NCBI RefSeq assembly: GCF_000711235.1
Contig: NZ_JOMI01000002.1
Span: 124,001-188,000, forward strand
DNA length: 64,000 nucleotides
DNA from: Prevotella sp. 10(H)
GTDB taxonomy: Bacteria; Bacteroidota; Bacteroidia; Bacteroidales; Dysgonomonadaceae
Direction of reading: 5' to 3'
The translations under genes and the position numbers were made by a program. Below the pieces are notes generated by a model. That model had not been told where the DNA came from. It saw nothing but the letters and a program-made list of their open reading frames with translations, and searched no databases. The first letter of the stretch is position 1; each line of letters starts with the position of its first letter. Positions 44,388 to 52,990 of the stretch are shown here, piece after piece.

Positions 44388-44861
44388 ATGAAACAGATCT
44401 TACTGATGTTACTTGTTGCCGGAATGGCATTCACTTCATGTAACGCACAAACGAAAAATAATAAATCAAACGAAATAAACGGAAAGGAGAATAAAATGAA
44501 AACAATACATCTGAATAAAACAGATTTTCTAAAGAAAGTAGCTAATTATGAAGCAAATCCCGGAGAATTCAAATATTTGGGAGATAAACCCGCTTTAATA
44601 GACTTTTATGCCGACTGGTGCGGCCCTTGCAAAGCTATTGCACCTGTATTGGAAGAATTGGCTGCTGAATACGACGGTGAGATTTATATCTACAAAATAA
44701 ATACCGAAGAAGAGCAGGAACTTGCCGCATTGTTTGGCATCCGAAACATACCTAGTTTGCTGTTTGTGCCTATGGGCGGAGAACAGCCGCAAATGGCGCA
44801 GGGAGCATTGCCTAAGCCAAATTTAAAAGAAGCTATCGATAAAGTATTATTGAAGAAATAA
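44388..44861 (+). CDS. Secreted thioredoxin, probable lipoprotein
   Basis: A 157-residue thioredoxin. A lipoprotein signal (MKQILLMLLVAGMAFTSC; Cys18) precedes a polar linker and then the thioredoxin domain (about 40-157) with WCGPC (Cys78, Cys81) and the cis-proline NIPSLLF. It acts as a periplasmic dithiol reductant. It closes the MarR operon; its start abuts the small lipoprotein gene. A second methionine at residue 37 (MKTIHLNK) could start a cytosolic form, but the operon junction favours the longer product. Confidence 0.9.
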   Translation: MKQILLMLLVAGMAFTSCNAQTKNNKSNEINGKENKMKTIHLNKTDFLKKVANYEANPGEFKYLGDKPALIDFYADWCGPCKAIAPVLEELAAEYDGEIYIYKINTEEEQELAALFGIRNIPSLLFVPMGGEQPQMAQGALPKPNLKEAIDKVLLKK

Positions 44862-44877
44862 TATATACAGATAAAGA

Positions 44878-44910
44878 AAAAGTCCGGTTTCAATCTGATA
44901 CCGGACTTTT
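44878..44910. terminator. Terminator after the MarR operon
   Basis: An 11-bp stem, AAAAGTCCGGT (44878-44888) with ACCGGACTTTT (44900-44910) and more T. It also serves the convergent marC-family gene. Confidence 0.88.
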
Positions 44911-44917
44911 TTATTTC

Positions 44918-45514
44918 TTATTGTTGCAGACTTTCTAATAGTGCACTGAAGTTTGCCGTAAACAACCGCACGGCAATGGCCATTACTATGACCCCGAAAA
45001 ATTTTCGAAGTACATATACACCGCCTATACCCAGCAACTTTTCTACGACATTCAGGTATTTGAGTACAAGGAATACGATTATCATATTCAGGAATAGTGC
45101 TATAATAATATTTGATACATCATATTCTGCCCGCATGGAAAGCAATACGGTAAAGGTTCCGGGCCCGGCTATAAGCGGAAAAACGATAGGGACAAGAGTC
45201 TTCGATCCGCCCGGAGCGTCATTTTTGAAAACTTCCACACCGAATATCATTTCTATAGATATAATAAAGATTACTAAAGCACCGGCAACGGCAAATGACG
45301 ACACATCCACATTAAACAAATTCAATACCCATTTGCCGACAAAAAGAAAAGCCCCCATTATCAGGAATGAGTAGACCGAAGCCTGTAGTGGATTTATATC
45401 TCGTCCCTCTCCTTTAAAGCTAAGGAATATAGGAATCGACCCCGATACATCGATTAAGACAAACAGCACCACAAAAGCACTTAATATCTGTGTAAGATTG
45501 ATACCTAATTCCAT
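44918..45514 (-). CDS. MarC-family integral membrane protein
   Basis: A 198-residue protein with six hydrophobic segments, of the MarC (UPF0056) family: NLTQILSAFVVLFVLIDVSG at the start, SVYSFLIMGAFLF, and the duplicated mid-region with PIVFPLIAGPGTF. Transport is suspected for the family but not proven; it is not the multiple-antibiotic-resistance determinant its name suggests. Single gene with its own promoter (45540-45547), converging on the thioredoxin gene. Confidence 0.88.
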   Translation of the reverse strand: MELGINLTQILSAFVVLFVLIDVSGSIPIFLSFKGEGRDINPLQASVYSFLIMGAFLFVGKWVLNLFNVDVSSFAVAGALVIFIISIEMIFGVEVFKNDAPGGSKTLVPIVFPLIAGPGTFTVLLSMRAEYDVSNIIIALFLNMIIVFLVLKYLNVVEKLLGIGGVYVLRKFFGVIVMAIAVRLFTANFSALLESLQQ

Positions 45515-45539
45515 AATATTTACTTTTTTTAAGATATAA

Positions 45540-45547
45540 CAAAGGTA
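45540..45547 (-). promoter_or_regulatory. Promoter -7 box for the marC-family gene
   Basis: On the minus strand TACCTTTG, a TAnnTTTG match 26 bases upstream of the ATG at 45514. Confidence 0.55.
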
Positions 45548-45597
45548 TATATTTTTGGTTCACTAAAAAAACTGATAAATAACATAAAAAACTTTCG

Positions 45598-45605
45598 TAA
45601 GTTTG
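45598..45605 (+). promoter_or_regulatory. Promoter -7 box for nadE
   Basis: TAAGTTTG matches TAnnTTTG, 33 bases upstream of the nadE ATG. Confidence 0.55.
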
Positions 45606-45638
45606 TATACGTTTATTTAGTAACAAGCTGAAACATAT

Positions 45639-47579
45639 ATGAATAATTACGGATTCGTTCGCGTGGCTGCTGCCACTCCTTCTCTTAAGGTTGCCGATTG
45701 CGGTTATAATACGGGTGAAATATTAAAACAGATAGAGGATGCCGAACGCAAAGGCGTCTCGGTGATTGTATTTCCTGAACTCTGTATAACTGCCTATACC
45801 TGTGGAGATTTGTTTCTGCAAAGATTACTGTTGGAGGAAGCGGAAAAATCGCTTCAGGACATTTGCGATGCAACAAGAGAACGGGCGGTGACCGCTATTG
45901 TCGGACTACCTGTTGAAATTTCAAATAAGCTTTATAATATGGCTGTCGTAATCGGTGGGGGACGTATATACGGGGCAGTACCGAAAACATTCCTACCTAA
46001 TTATAATGAGTTTTATGAAATGCGCTGGTTTTATCCTTCTGATGAATTAAAGGATAAATATACATATATCTGCGGGCAGTATATTCCTGTAGGCATCGAC
46101 CTGATTTTTAAAACTGTAGATTTCAATTTTGCCATAGATATTTGTGAAGATTTATGGACACCTATACCGCCGTCTTGCTTTACTTCGTTGAGTGGGGCGG
46201 ATATTATCTTTAATCTTTCGGCCAGCAATGAAACTACAGGGAAAGATGCTTACCGCAAATCACTGATCAGCCAGCAATCGGCACGATGCATAGCCGGGTA
46301 TGTATATGCTGCATCGGGTAACGGGGAATCGACTACCGATATCATATTTGCCGGAAGCAGCATGATAGCCGAGAATGGTTCTATATTAGCCGAAGGAGAG
46401 CGCTTTTCGTTCGATAGCACATTGATAACTGCCGATATTGATATTGAACGGTTAAGGAATGACAGATACAGGAATAAATCATTTTCAATGTCGGAATACC
46501 GTGAACTGGATAATCTGGAATTTCGTCATATAGAAATAAATCCGGTGGATTCGGATAATGAGTTTATTTTGAATCGTTACATATCGCCTGCACCATTTGT
46601 TCCGCTACAAGATGCAACCTTAGGTGAAAGATGCAACGAAATATTTTCTATACAGGTAGGTGGTCTTGCAAAAAGGTTACTACATACAAATAGTAAAACT
46701 GCAGTGATAGGTGTATCCGGCGGCCTCGATTCTACTCTTGCCTTACTTGTAATGGTAAAGACATTCGATAAGTTAAATCTTCCCCGCGAAGGAATATACG
46801 GAATTACCATGCCGGGCTTCGGCACTACTGACCGTACTTACAATAATGCTATGAAGTTGATGCAGTCGTTAGGAGTAACGATAAAGGAAATATCCATAAA
46901 GGATGCAGTCATACAGCATTTCAAAGATATAGAACACGATATAAATGTACATGACATTACATACGAAAATTCACAGGCGCGTGAGCGTACCCAAATACTC
47001 ATGGATTACGCCAATAAAGTCAACGGACTTGTAATCGGTACAGGCGACTTGTCCGAACTGGCACTCGGCTGGTGTACATATAATGGTGACCACATGTCGA
47101 TGTATGCCGTGAATACCGGAATACCAAAAACACTGGTACGCACACTTGTATCTTGGGTCGCATCCACTCAGATGGATGATAATTCCAAAGAGATTCTAAA
47201 TGACGTGGTAGATACTCCTGTCAGCCCTGAGCTTTTACCTGCAGCAAAAGATGGTACAATTGCACAGAAGACAGAAGACGTTGTAGGGCCTTATATTCTG
47301 CATGATTTCTTTCTTTATTATGTACTTCGTTTCGGCTTTTCTCCTGCTAAGATTTATTATCTGGCAAAACATGCATTTAAAGGGCAATTTAGAAATGAAG
47401 AGATATTGAAATGGCTGAAGACATTTTTCCGCCGTTTCTTCTCACAACAGTTCAAGCGTTCATGTATGCCAGATGGACCGAAAGTGGGTTCCGTCAATCT
47501 CTCGCCGCGTGGCGATTGGCGCATGCCGAGCGATGCATCTGTAACGATGTGGATGAATCAACTGGATACACTAAGCTGA
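45639..47579 (+). CDS. nadE: Glutamine-dependent NAD+ synthetase
   Basis: Final step of NAD synthesis: amidation of deamido-NAD with glutamine and ATP. The 646-residue, two-domain form. The N-terminal nitrilase-type glutaminase has its triad: Glu46 (FPELCIT), Lys115 (VPKTFLP) and Cys168 (IDICED). The C-terminal synthetase has the P-loop SGGLDS (359-364), GTGDLSELALGW and the KVGSVNLSPRGDWRMPSD tail. The DUF1444 gene follows after 29 bases and may be co-transcribed. Confidence 0.97.
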   Translation: MNNYGFVRVAAATPSLKVADCGYNTGEILKQIEDAERKGVSVIVFPELCITAYTCGDLFLQRLLLEEAEKSLQDICDATRERAVTAIVGLPVEISNKLYNMAVVIGGGRIYGAVPKTFLPNYNEFYEMRWFYPSDELKDKYTYICGQYIPVGIDLIFKTVDFNFAIDICEDLWTPIPPSCFTSLSGADIIFNLSASNETTGKDAYRKSLISQQSARCIAGYVYAASGNGESTTDIIFAGSSMIAENGSILAEGERFSFDSTLITADIDIERLRNDRYRNKSFSMSEYRELDNLEFRHIEINPVDSDNEFILNRYISPAPFVPLQDATLGERCNEIFSIQVGGLAKRLLHTNSKTAVIGVSGGLDSTLALLVMVKTFDKLNLPREGIYGITMPGFGTTDRTYNNAMKLMQSLGVTIKEISIKDAVIQHFKDIEHDINVHDITYENSQARERTQILMDYANKVNGLVIGTGDLSELALGWCTYNGDHMSMYAVNTGIPKTLVRTLVSWVASTQMDDNSKEILNDVVDTPVSPELLPAAKDGTIAQKTEDVVGPYILHDFFLYYVLRFGFSPAKIYYLAKHAFKGQFRNEEILKWLKTFFRRFFSQQFKRSCMPDGPKVGSVNLSPRGDWRMPSDASVTMWMNQLDTLS

Positions 47580-47608
47580 AAAGATTATTAACCATAAACC
47601 GATATACT

Positions 47609-48187
47609 ATGATTGATTTGAAAAAAGTGTTTCCGAGATTAAAGGAAACTTATCCTGACGATGCTCCGGTTATGCTTGAATTACAGGAAGGGAAAAATAT
47701 AACATTATCGCAGGAAGACAGTCCGGTAATGAAACCATTTGCCGACAACCTGACAATATCTTATGCCATAGATAAAGGTACTCATTACGAGTTTATCCCC
47801 AATCGCGATTTATCGGATGAACTAACTATCGATATGATGCATGACGCAGCGATGGAAAACATGATAGATGAAATAGCCGATAATATACAGGCACATGGCG
47901 ACCCCGCAGATGTACTGATGATAACCAACGGTGGAAATTATGAAGCCGCTATGCTGATATGGGATGGTATATGGCCGCAAATAGAATCTATTGTAGGCGG
48001 CGAATTGTATGCTGCCGTGCCTGCCCGCGATGTACTGTATGTTGCTCCCAAAAGTAATTCCCAAGCAATTGAACGCCTGAGTGAATTGATAAAAGAATTG
48101 TTTGATACACCGAATGCGCAGGGTCTGATGGTAAGGCATATCTACCAGAGGGGAGAAAACGGCTGGGAAGTAGTAGTTACTGCCTGA
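47609..48187 (+). CDS. DUF1444-like protein
   Basis: A 192-residue cytosolic protein resembling DUF1444 (YtpQ-like): an N-terminal acidic part, the mid region YAIDKGTHYEFIPNRDL, and the conserved core MITNGGNYEAAMLIWDGIWP followed by AAVPARDVLYVAP. Function unknown. The ATG at 47609 begins MIDLKKVFPRL; a longer frame from 47411 overlaps nadE and is rejected. Follows nadE by 29 bases. Confidence 0.78.
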   Translation: MIDLKKVFPRLKETYPDDAPVMLELQEGKNITLSQEDSPVMKPFADNLTISYAIDKGTHYEFIPNRDLSDELTIDMMHDAAMENMIDEIADNIQAHGDPADVLMITNGGNYEAAMLIWDGIWPQIESIVGGELYAAVPARDVLYVAPKSNSQAIERLSELIKELFDTPNAQGLMVRHIYQRGENGWEVVVTA

Positions 48188-48227
48188 GTATTTGAACTTT
48201 ATTTAATATAGTTTGTTAAAAAGGATA

Positions 48228-48235
48228 TATATTTG
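48228..48235 (+). promoter_or_regulatory. Promoter -7 box for the second flavodoxin-fold reductase
   Basis: TATATTTG matches TAnnTTTG, 38 bases upstream of the ATG at 48274. No well-spaced -33 TTTG. Confidence 0.5.
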
Positions 48236-48273
48236 TAAAATAGAACTTCATATTCTCATTCTAAAAACTGCAT

Positions 48274-48831
48274 ATGGAACTAGAAAATAAAAACGAAAAA
48301 AATAAAATTGTTATCTTGCTGGCACATCCTGATTATAATGAGTCGGAAGCTAACAAAGCATTGATTGAAGCCGTTTACAATCCTATCGATGTAGACTTGT
48401 ATAATCTGTATAGTGAAAAGCAATACACGGTTACAGAATGGGCAAATATTCTGGCGAAAGCTTCTTTCGTCATCTTTCAATTCCCTTTTTACTGGATGTC
48501 GGCACCTGCCAAACTTAAGGAGTGGCAGGATGATGTACTAAATTCCTTAGCAAGAACTCCTGCTATTGCGGGTAAACCGTTTATGGTGGCGACCACAACC
48601 GGATGGAGTCAGGATGCATACAGAAGCGGTGGAAAGATAGGCTTTACAATGGATGAACTTTTACGTCCTTTTCAGGCAGGGATTACCTATGCCGGTATGA
48701 TTTGGAAAACACCATTGGTTGTATATGGAATCGGGACTGCCAACTCGGCTAAGAATATTTCTATCGGGGTCGACCAATACAGGAATATTGTAAATCATTA
48801 TATAGAGACATCACAAGAAAGTGCATGGTGA
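48274..48831 (+). CDS. NAD(P)H-dependent oxidoreductase, flavodoxin-like fold (MdaB-type)
   Basis: A 185-residue flavin-dependent quinone reductase-like protein. After a charged N-terminal tail (ENKNEKNK) come the nucleotide-binding strand IVILLAHPDYNESEANKAL, FVIFQFPFYWMSAPAKLKEWQDDVL, and a flavin loop TTTGWSQDAYRSGG. It likely reduces quinones or nitro compounds. It has its own promoter and terminator. It is a distant relative of the 23363 gene, not a duplicate. Confidence 0.83.
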   Translation: MELENKNEKNKIVILLAHPDYNESEANKALIEAVYNPIDVDLYNLYSEKQYTVTEWANILAKASFVIFQFPFYWMSAPAKLKEWQDDVLNSLARTPAIAGKPFMVATTTGWSQDAYRSGGKIGFTMDELLRPFQAGITYAGMIWKTPLVVYGIGTANSAKNISIGVDQYRNIVNHYIETSQESAW

Positions 48832-48855
48832 TCTTTCCTGAACTGAACATATACT

Positions 48856-48891
48856 AAGAAAGGCTATTCTCTTCAAAGAATAGCCTTTCTT
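48856..48891. terminator. Bidirectional terminator
   Basis: A perfect 15-bp stem, AAGAAAGGCTATTCT (48856-48870) with AGAATAGCCTTTCTT (48877-48891), six-base loop. Between the reductase (+) and the DUF2867 gene (-). Confidence 0.88.
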
Positions 48892-49432
48892 ATTGCTCCT
48901 TATGCTGTTCTAATTTATAGATAATATCCTTCAGGGAACTTCGTAAGATCATTTTATGAAAGGGTTTCACAGGCAAGAAGTATAATCTGCCAAAGAAATT
49001 ATTGAAATGTACAGCCGTCGTTATAGATAACTTCTTTTTATCCGGATCATCCGCAACCGGCTCTAGTAGCATAGAAACTTTAAAATTCAGGTGCTTGTCC
49101 TCTTCGCCTAATATGATTTCGTTTTCAGCTTTATCCAGCAATTTGAAAATTCCGATTTGCTCTCCCGCCTCATATTTAATTTCATCAGCGTGTACTACCG
49201 GCATATCGTCCCCGGTTTTAAGTCCGAACGGCTTCATAAGTATATTTCTGAGTTTCAATAAAGATTCTGCCCATTTCGGGCCACCCGATGCGAATATTCT
49301 CACCACATCTGTCAGCCCGATCTTTTGATCTTTATCGGAGAAAAAGCTTTGGAATGAATCGATGTAATCGAATGATTTCTCTTCATTTTTAATAATTGAC
49401 ACTTCCGGGATGTCTGCTCTTTTTATTACCAT
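48890..49432 (-). CDS. DUF2867 protein
   Basis: A 180-residue protein of the DUF2867 type: IKRADIPEVS, FDYIDSFQSFF, the middle LKTGDDMPVVHAD, EIILGEEDKHLNFKVSMLL, TAVHFNNFFGRLYFLPVKPFH and a hydrophobic-basic end. Such proteins resemble START/SRPBCC-type lipid- or small-molecule-binding folds and often sit by transporters or regulators. Here it follows the MFS gene on the same strand; an inverted repeat operator candidate lies just upstream of its start. Confidence 0.82.
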   Translation of the reverse strand: MVIKRADIPEVSIIKNEEKSFDYIDSFQSFFSDKDQKIGLTDVVRIFASGGPKWAESLLKLRNILMKPFGLKTGDDMPVVHADEIKYEAGEQIGIFKLLDKAENEIILGEEDKHLNFKVSMLLEPVADDPDKKKLSITTAVHFNNFFGRLYFLPVKPFHKMILRSSLKDIIYKLEQHKEQ

Positions 49433-49483
49433 TTCTCTAATCTTTTGATTATGTTATATATAGGTTACGATAATAGAGCTTAG

Positions 49484-49508
49484 TATTCAGTATTAAAGAT
49501 ACTGAATA
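49484..49508. promoter_or_regulatory. Perfect 10-bp inverted repeat upstream of DUF2867, operator candidate
   Basis: TATTCAGTAT (49484-49493), five-base spacer TAAAG, ATACTGAATA (49499-49508). The arms are perfect complements. It sits between the MFS stop and the DUF2867 start (51 bases upstream of the start codon); its size suits a TetR-, MarR- or PadR-type dimer, but no such regulator gene is adjacent. Confidence 0.5.
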
Positions 49509-49534
49509 TTTAGTATAAAAACCTTTCCGGAACA

Positions 49535-50761
49535 TTATTCTTTCACCCCTTTTGTCGAATATCCCAGCCTTTTTATTGCGGGTATAAATGATGCGATTAT
49601 TCCGATCGCAAGCGTTGCGATTCCGGCAATAATAAATGCATTCAGCAGTCCTATTCTTTCGGCAATAAATCCTGTAGCGAGTAAACCCGGTATGGTCGGT
49701 AATAAGCTTACACTATCGTATATGGAGAATACCCGTCCAAGCGCTGCCGGATCTATTTTGGTTTGAAGAATCACTGTAAAAGAACTCCAATAGATAGAGC
49801 CTGCCACACCGCTTAGGGCAGTAAGGAATACATACAATACAAATCCTGATGTAGGCAGCACACCCATCGCCCAATAAGTAATACCTAAACCTATTGCTAC
49901 AATATTCATACAAAGAACCTTATTTGCCGTCTTCATAAATTTAAGGCTAAGGAGTGCTCCTCCGACAAGCATACCTATTCCCCATGCCATTTCTACCAGT
50001 CCCATCTGGTAAGCGTTCCCGCCGAAATAACTGGTTGTCATCAACGGATAGAGGGCGGCGATAGGCACAATAAAGAAAGTAATACCGATGACAGATATCA
50101 TAAGGTAGGTTATTCCACGGTCGATAAACATATGTCTTATGCCTTCCTTTACTTCGAGCCATACATTCGGCTCTGCATTTTCTTTCTTTTCCGGATTAGG
50201 AATCTTAACAAAAAGCAAGGACGTACATGCTATGGCCGCGCCCAATACGTCGAACATCATTACATATGTCATATTGAGTAATGATATAAGCACGGCACCC
50301 AACGCGGGCCCTGCAATATTACTGATCGACTGTATCATCTGGTTGATTCCCGCAACCCGCATGAGTTCGCTTTCGGGAGCTAGCAACGGCACGGATGCCT
50401 GCATGGCGGGCATATGAAAAGCACTTCCTGCCGAACGGAGAGCTAGTAAGAAGTAAATCAGCCATAAAGGAGTTATATCAAGATAAAAGAGTATACCCAA
50501 TACAGCAGAGCAAACAGCGACAAAGCTGTCGGCAAGTATCATCGTGCGTTTTCTGTCCCAGCGGTCTACATATACTCCGGTGAAAAGCCCTAGTACAATG
50601 AAAGGAAGCAGGGTAGCTATCATGGCAGTGGCCAAAACTTCGGCTGATTCTGTCTTTATACTGAGCCAGAATACAACGGCGAAGCCTACAATAGAGCTAC
50701 TGAGGGTGGAGAAGAGCTGCCCGCTCCATATTATGGCGAATGTTCGTTTCCAATTATTCAT
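49535..50761 (-). CDS. MFS transporter, DHA3-like exporter
   Basis: A 408-residue major facilitator with about 12 membrane helices. The conserved loop between helices 2 and 3 is GVYVDRWDRKRTM, and the helix-4/5 region has NQMIQSISNIAGPALG, typical of the MFS_3/DHA3 group that exports drugs or siderophores. The N-terminal cytosolic stretch MNNWKRTFAIIWSGQLFS is also typical. Substrate unknown. Upstream is a cluster of repeats that may be its control region; DUF2867 lies downstream on the same strand. Confidence 0.88.
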   Translation of the reverse strand: MNNWKRTFAIIWSGQLFSTLSSSIVGFAVVFWLSIKTESAEVLATAMIATLLPFIVLGLFTGVYVDRWDRKRTMILADSFVAVCSAVLGILFYLDITPLWLIYFLLALRSAGSAFHMPAMQASVPLLAPESELMRVAGINQMIQSISNIAGPALGAVLISLLNMTYVMMFDVLGAAIACTSLLFVKIPNPEKKENAEPNVWLEVKEGIRHMFIDRGITYLMISVIGITFFIVPIAALYPLMTTSYFGGNAYQMGLVEMAWGIGMLVGGALLSLKFMKTANKVLCMNIVAIGLGITYWAMGVLPTSGFVLYVFLTALSGVAGSIYWSSFTVILQTKIDPAALGRVFSIYDSVSLLPTIPGLLATGFIAERIGLLNAFIIAGIATLAIGIIASFIPAIKRLGYSTKGVKE

Positions 50762-51166
50762 AAATGTATTTATCCTGATACAGGAATTCGGGTATTAAAC
50801 AAATCCGTACTAAATACGATTTGTTGATTATTAAACAAATGTGCGTGAAAATCGATTTTGCCTTAATTATAATTAAGGATTGGGAGGAATCGGGAATTCC
50901 TCAATGGTAAAAGGCCGAGAAGAGAAGTATAAGCTTCATAATAGTATGCTTTAGAGGTGCAAAAATACAATTTTGTTTTGAAATTATAAAAATTATTTAT
51001 GTATATGTTCGTTTGTTAATGACTTTCGCTTAGAAAATATTAGTTGCATAGACAACAAATATTTGATTTTCAATAAGATAAAAATGTTATTTTCGCATAG
51101 TTTCTTTTGAAACTAATATAATACTCATATCTTTGTGCCTCATTTAACTAATTTTATTTTATCAGA
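50762..51166. promoter_or_regulatory. Gene-free control region with palindromes and direct repeats
   Basis: Between the divergent MFS and FadL-type genes. It holds TATTAAACAAAT twice (50793-50804 and 50829-50840); an inverted repeat ACAAATCCGTA with TACGATTTGT (50799-50824); a perfect 18-bp palindrome CCTTAATTATAATTAAGG (50861-50878); and GAGGAAT (50884-50890) with ATTCCTC (50896-50902). Such a density of sites suggests regulation of the MFS gene. The rest is AT-rich without a gene. Confidence 0.55.
51128..51135 (+). promoter_or_regulatory. Promoter -7 box for the FadL-type gene
   Basis: TATCTTTG matches TAnnTTTG, 31 bases before the ATG at 51167. Confidence 0.6.
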
Positions 51167-52660
51167 ATGAAGAAGAGATCAATACTGGTTGCGGTTCTGT
51201 CCCTTTGCCAGATTACATTTATTTTTGCCGGAGGGATTCTGACAAATACGAATCAGAGTGCACATTTTATACGTATGGTGGCGCGCGATGCATCATTGCA
51301 GATCGATGCGGCGTATACCAATCCTGCCGGACTGGTAAAACTCAAAGACGGTTTTCACTTCTCGTTCACAAATCAGAGTGCATTCCAGACAAGGACTATA
51401 ACTTCCACATATGCGCCTTTTGCAGGTTTTGGAGGAAATGCCACTAAAGAATTTGAAGGTAAAGCTTCGGCACCTATAATTCCTAGTTTACAGGCTGCTT
51501 ACAAGACAGGCAAATGGGTGCTTTCCGGTAATATTGCAGTAACAGGCGGTGGCGGTAAAGCCACATTTAACAGAGGGCTTCCTTCTTTCGAGGCTCAACT
51601 GGCAGTGCTTCCCGGAGGGATAAATAAATTGGGTCCTTTGGTGGGGCAGGTAATTCCCGGGGCAACACTGACTGCCGATAAATACTCTGTGGATGCTTAT
51701 ATGAGAGGTTCATCTTTTATCTACGGCGCCCAATTGGGAGGCTCGTACGAAATAAATGATATGTTTTCTGTATATGGCGGTTTCCGCCTGAATATAGTAA
51801 ACAACAAGTATGAAGGTCATTTGCGGAATATTATGATAAATCCTACATCTAATGTTCCGGCATTAGGCACAGGTGCTATGGTTTCTGCCCCGCAATATTT
51901 TAGTACACTTGCGCAGAACCCGCAAATGCCAGCACAATATAAAGCTTTGCTGGAAGGTTATGCGGCTAGTACTGCTGATAAATACCTTGAATCTTCACAG
52001 TCAGGTTGGGGAATATCGCCGATACTCGGATTCAATTTTAATTACAAAAATCTGAATGTTGGAATGAAGTTCGAGTTTAAAACCCCGTTGAATGTGGAAA
52101 ATAAAACGAAAGTAGATAATACAGGACAGTTTGGTGACGGTGTAAATACCGCTCATGATATTCCTGCTTTATTTACGGTGGGAGCATCTTATCAGATAAC
52201 TCCGAAATTGCTGGCTAGCGTAGGTTATCATCATTTTTTCGACTCTTCTGCCGGAATGGCTGCGGTATCTAATCCTGCAAACCCTGCCGAAAAAATAGAA
52301 AAGCAAAATTTTATCAATGGCGGTACAAATGAGTATCTTGCCGGAATTGAATATCGTATAGACAGGATGTTTTTGATCAGTGCCGGAGGGCAGATAACCC
52401 GTTACGGTTCAACTGATGCATACCAGCAAGACCTGAGCTTTTCTTGTAATTCTTATTCAGTAGGTTTGGGGGGTGAAGTGACAGTCGCAAAGAATGTAGC
52501 CATTAATGTAGGTTATTTTTGGACAACATATTCAGACTGGACAAAGAAATGGGATAATTACAATTATTTAACCCCTGCGGATCAAACGCCGGTTCCGGGA
52601 ACAGATGTATTCTCACGTACAAATAAAGTATTCGCAGCAGGAGTCGATTTTTCATTCTGA
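51167..52660 (+). CDS. OmpP1/FadL-family outer-membrane porin
   Basis: A 497-residue outer-membrane beta-barrel for hydrophobic compounds such as long-chain fatty acids or aromatics. After the signal peptide (ending at the AGG of IFAGG) comes the FadL N-terminal plug with TNQSAHFIRMVARDAS, then TNPAGLVKLKDGFHFS, the conserved NPAG element. Alternating strands continue to the last strand VFAAGVDFSF with terminal Phe. It has its own promoter; a hairpin follows. Substrate not determined. Confidence 0.9.
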   Translation: MKKRSILVAVLSLCQITFIFAGGILTNTNQSAHFIRMVARDASLQIDAAYTNPAGLVKLKDGFHFSFTNQSAFQTRTITSTYAPFAGFGGNATKEFEGKASAPIIPSLQAAYKTGKWVLSGNIAVTGGGGKATFNRGLPSFEAQLAVLPGGINKLGPLVGQVIPGATLTADKYSVDAYMRGSSFIYGAQLGGSYEINDMFSVYGGFRLNIVNNKYEGHLRNIMINPTSNVPALGTGAMVSAPQYFSTLAQNPQMPAQYKALLEGYAASTADKYLESSQSGWGISPILGFNFNYKNLNVGMKFEFKTPLNVENKTKVDNTGQFGDGVNTAHDIPALFTVGASYQITPKLLASVGYHHFFDSSAGMAAVSNPANPAEKIEKQNFINGGTNEYLAGIEYRIDRMFLISAGGQITRYGSTDAYQQDLSFSCNSYSVGLGGEVTVAKNVAINVGYFWTTYSDWTKKWDNYNYLTPADQTPVPGTDVFSRTNKVFAAGVDFSF

Positions 52661-52704
52661 AAAAGACTCTAAGTACAATAGATTTTTTCTATAAAACATA
52701 TGGT

Positions 52705-52735
52705 AAAGCAGGAAAGAAATATTCTTTTCTGCTTT
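52705..52735 (+). terminator. Terminator after the FadL-type gene
   Basis: A 14-bp stem with one mismatch, AAAGCAGGAAAGAA (52705-52718) with TTCTTTTCTGCTTT (52722-52735), and a three-base loop. The tail is T-rich but broken. Confidence 0.6.
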
Positions 52736-52814
52736 CTGTATTATTATCATTATTTAGGGCTAACGGCTTATTTGGCTTACAGTCTGCATTTTTCTTGTTT
52801 TTTTCTGATAAATA

Positions 52815-52846
52815 TTTGTGTAATTAGCTGATAATGTCTACATTTG
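52815..52846 (+). promoter_or_regulatory. Promoter of the str ribosomal operon
   Basis: TTTG (52815-52818), 20-base spacer and TACATTTG (52839-52846) fit the Bacteroidota promoter. The leader to rpsL is about 140 bases long. Confidence 0.65.
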
Positions 52847-52990
52847 CAACCCGAATAACGCATGAAAAGAAGCTTATTTTGGTGGTAAATATTTGATTGC
52901 CATTAAAATAGCTTTCGTTTATTGTGTTTTTCGATAAAGTAAATATGTATAACAAAAATTGAATTTAAAAGTTCTAAAGATTAAAACAAG

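Larger units (their letters stand above)
52661..52990. other. Gene-free stretch between the porin and the ribosomal cluster
   Basis: Holds the porin terminator (52705-52735), the str-operon promoter (52815-52846) and a leader of about 140 bases before rpsL. No gene or tRNA seen. Confidence 0.6.

Noticed and set aside
47411-47608. N-terminal extension of the DUF1444 gene
   Set aside because: It overlaps the conserved C-terminus of nadE in another frame; the ATG at 47609 starts the conserved part.
23363-48831. The two flavodoxin-fold reductases as a recent duplication
   Set aside because: They share the fold but differ in the N-terminal and flavin-loop motifs, so they belong to different subgroups.
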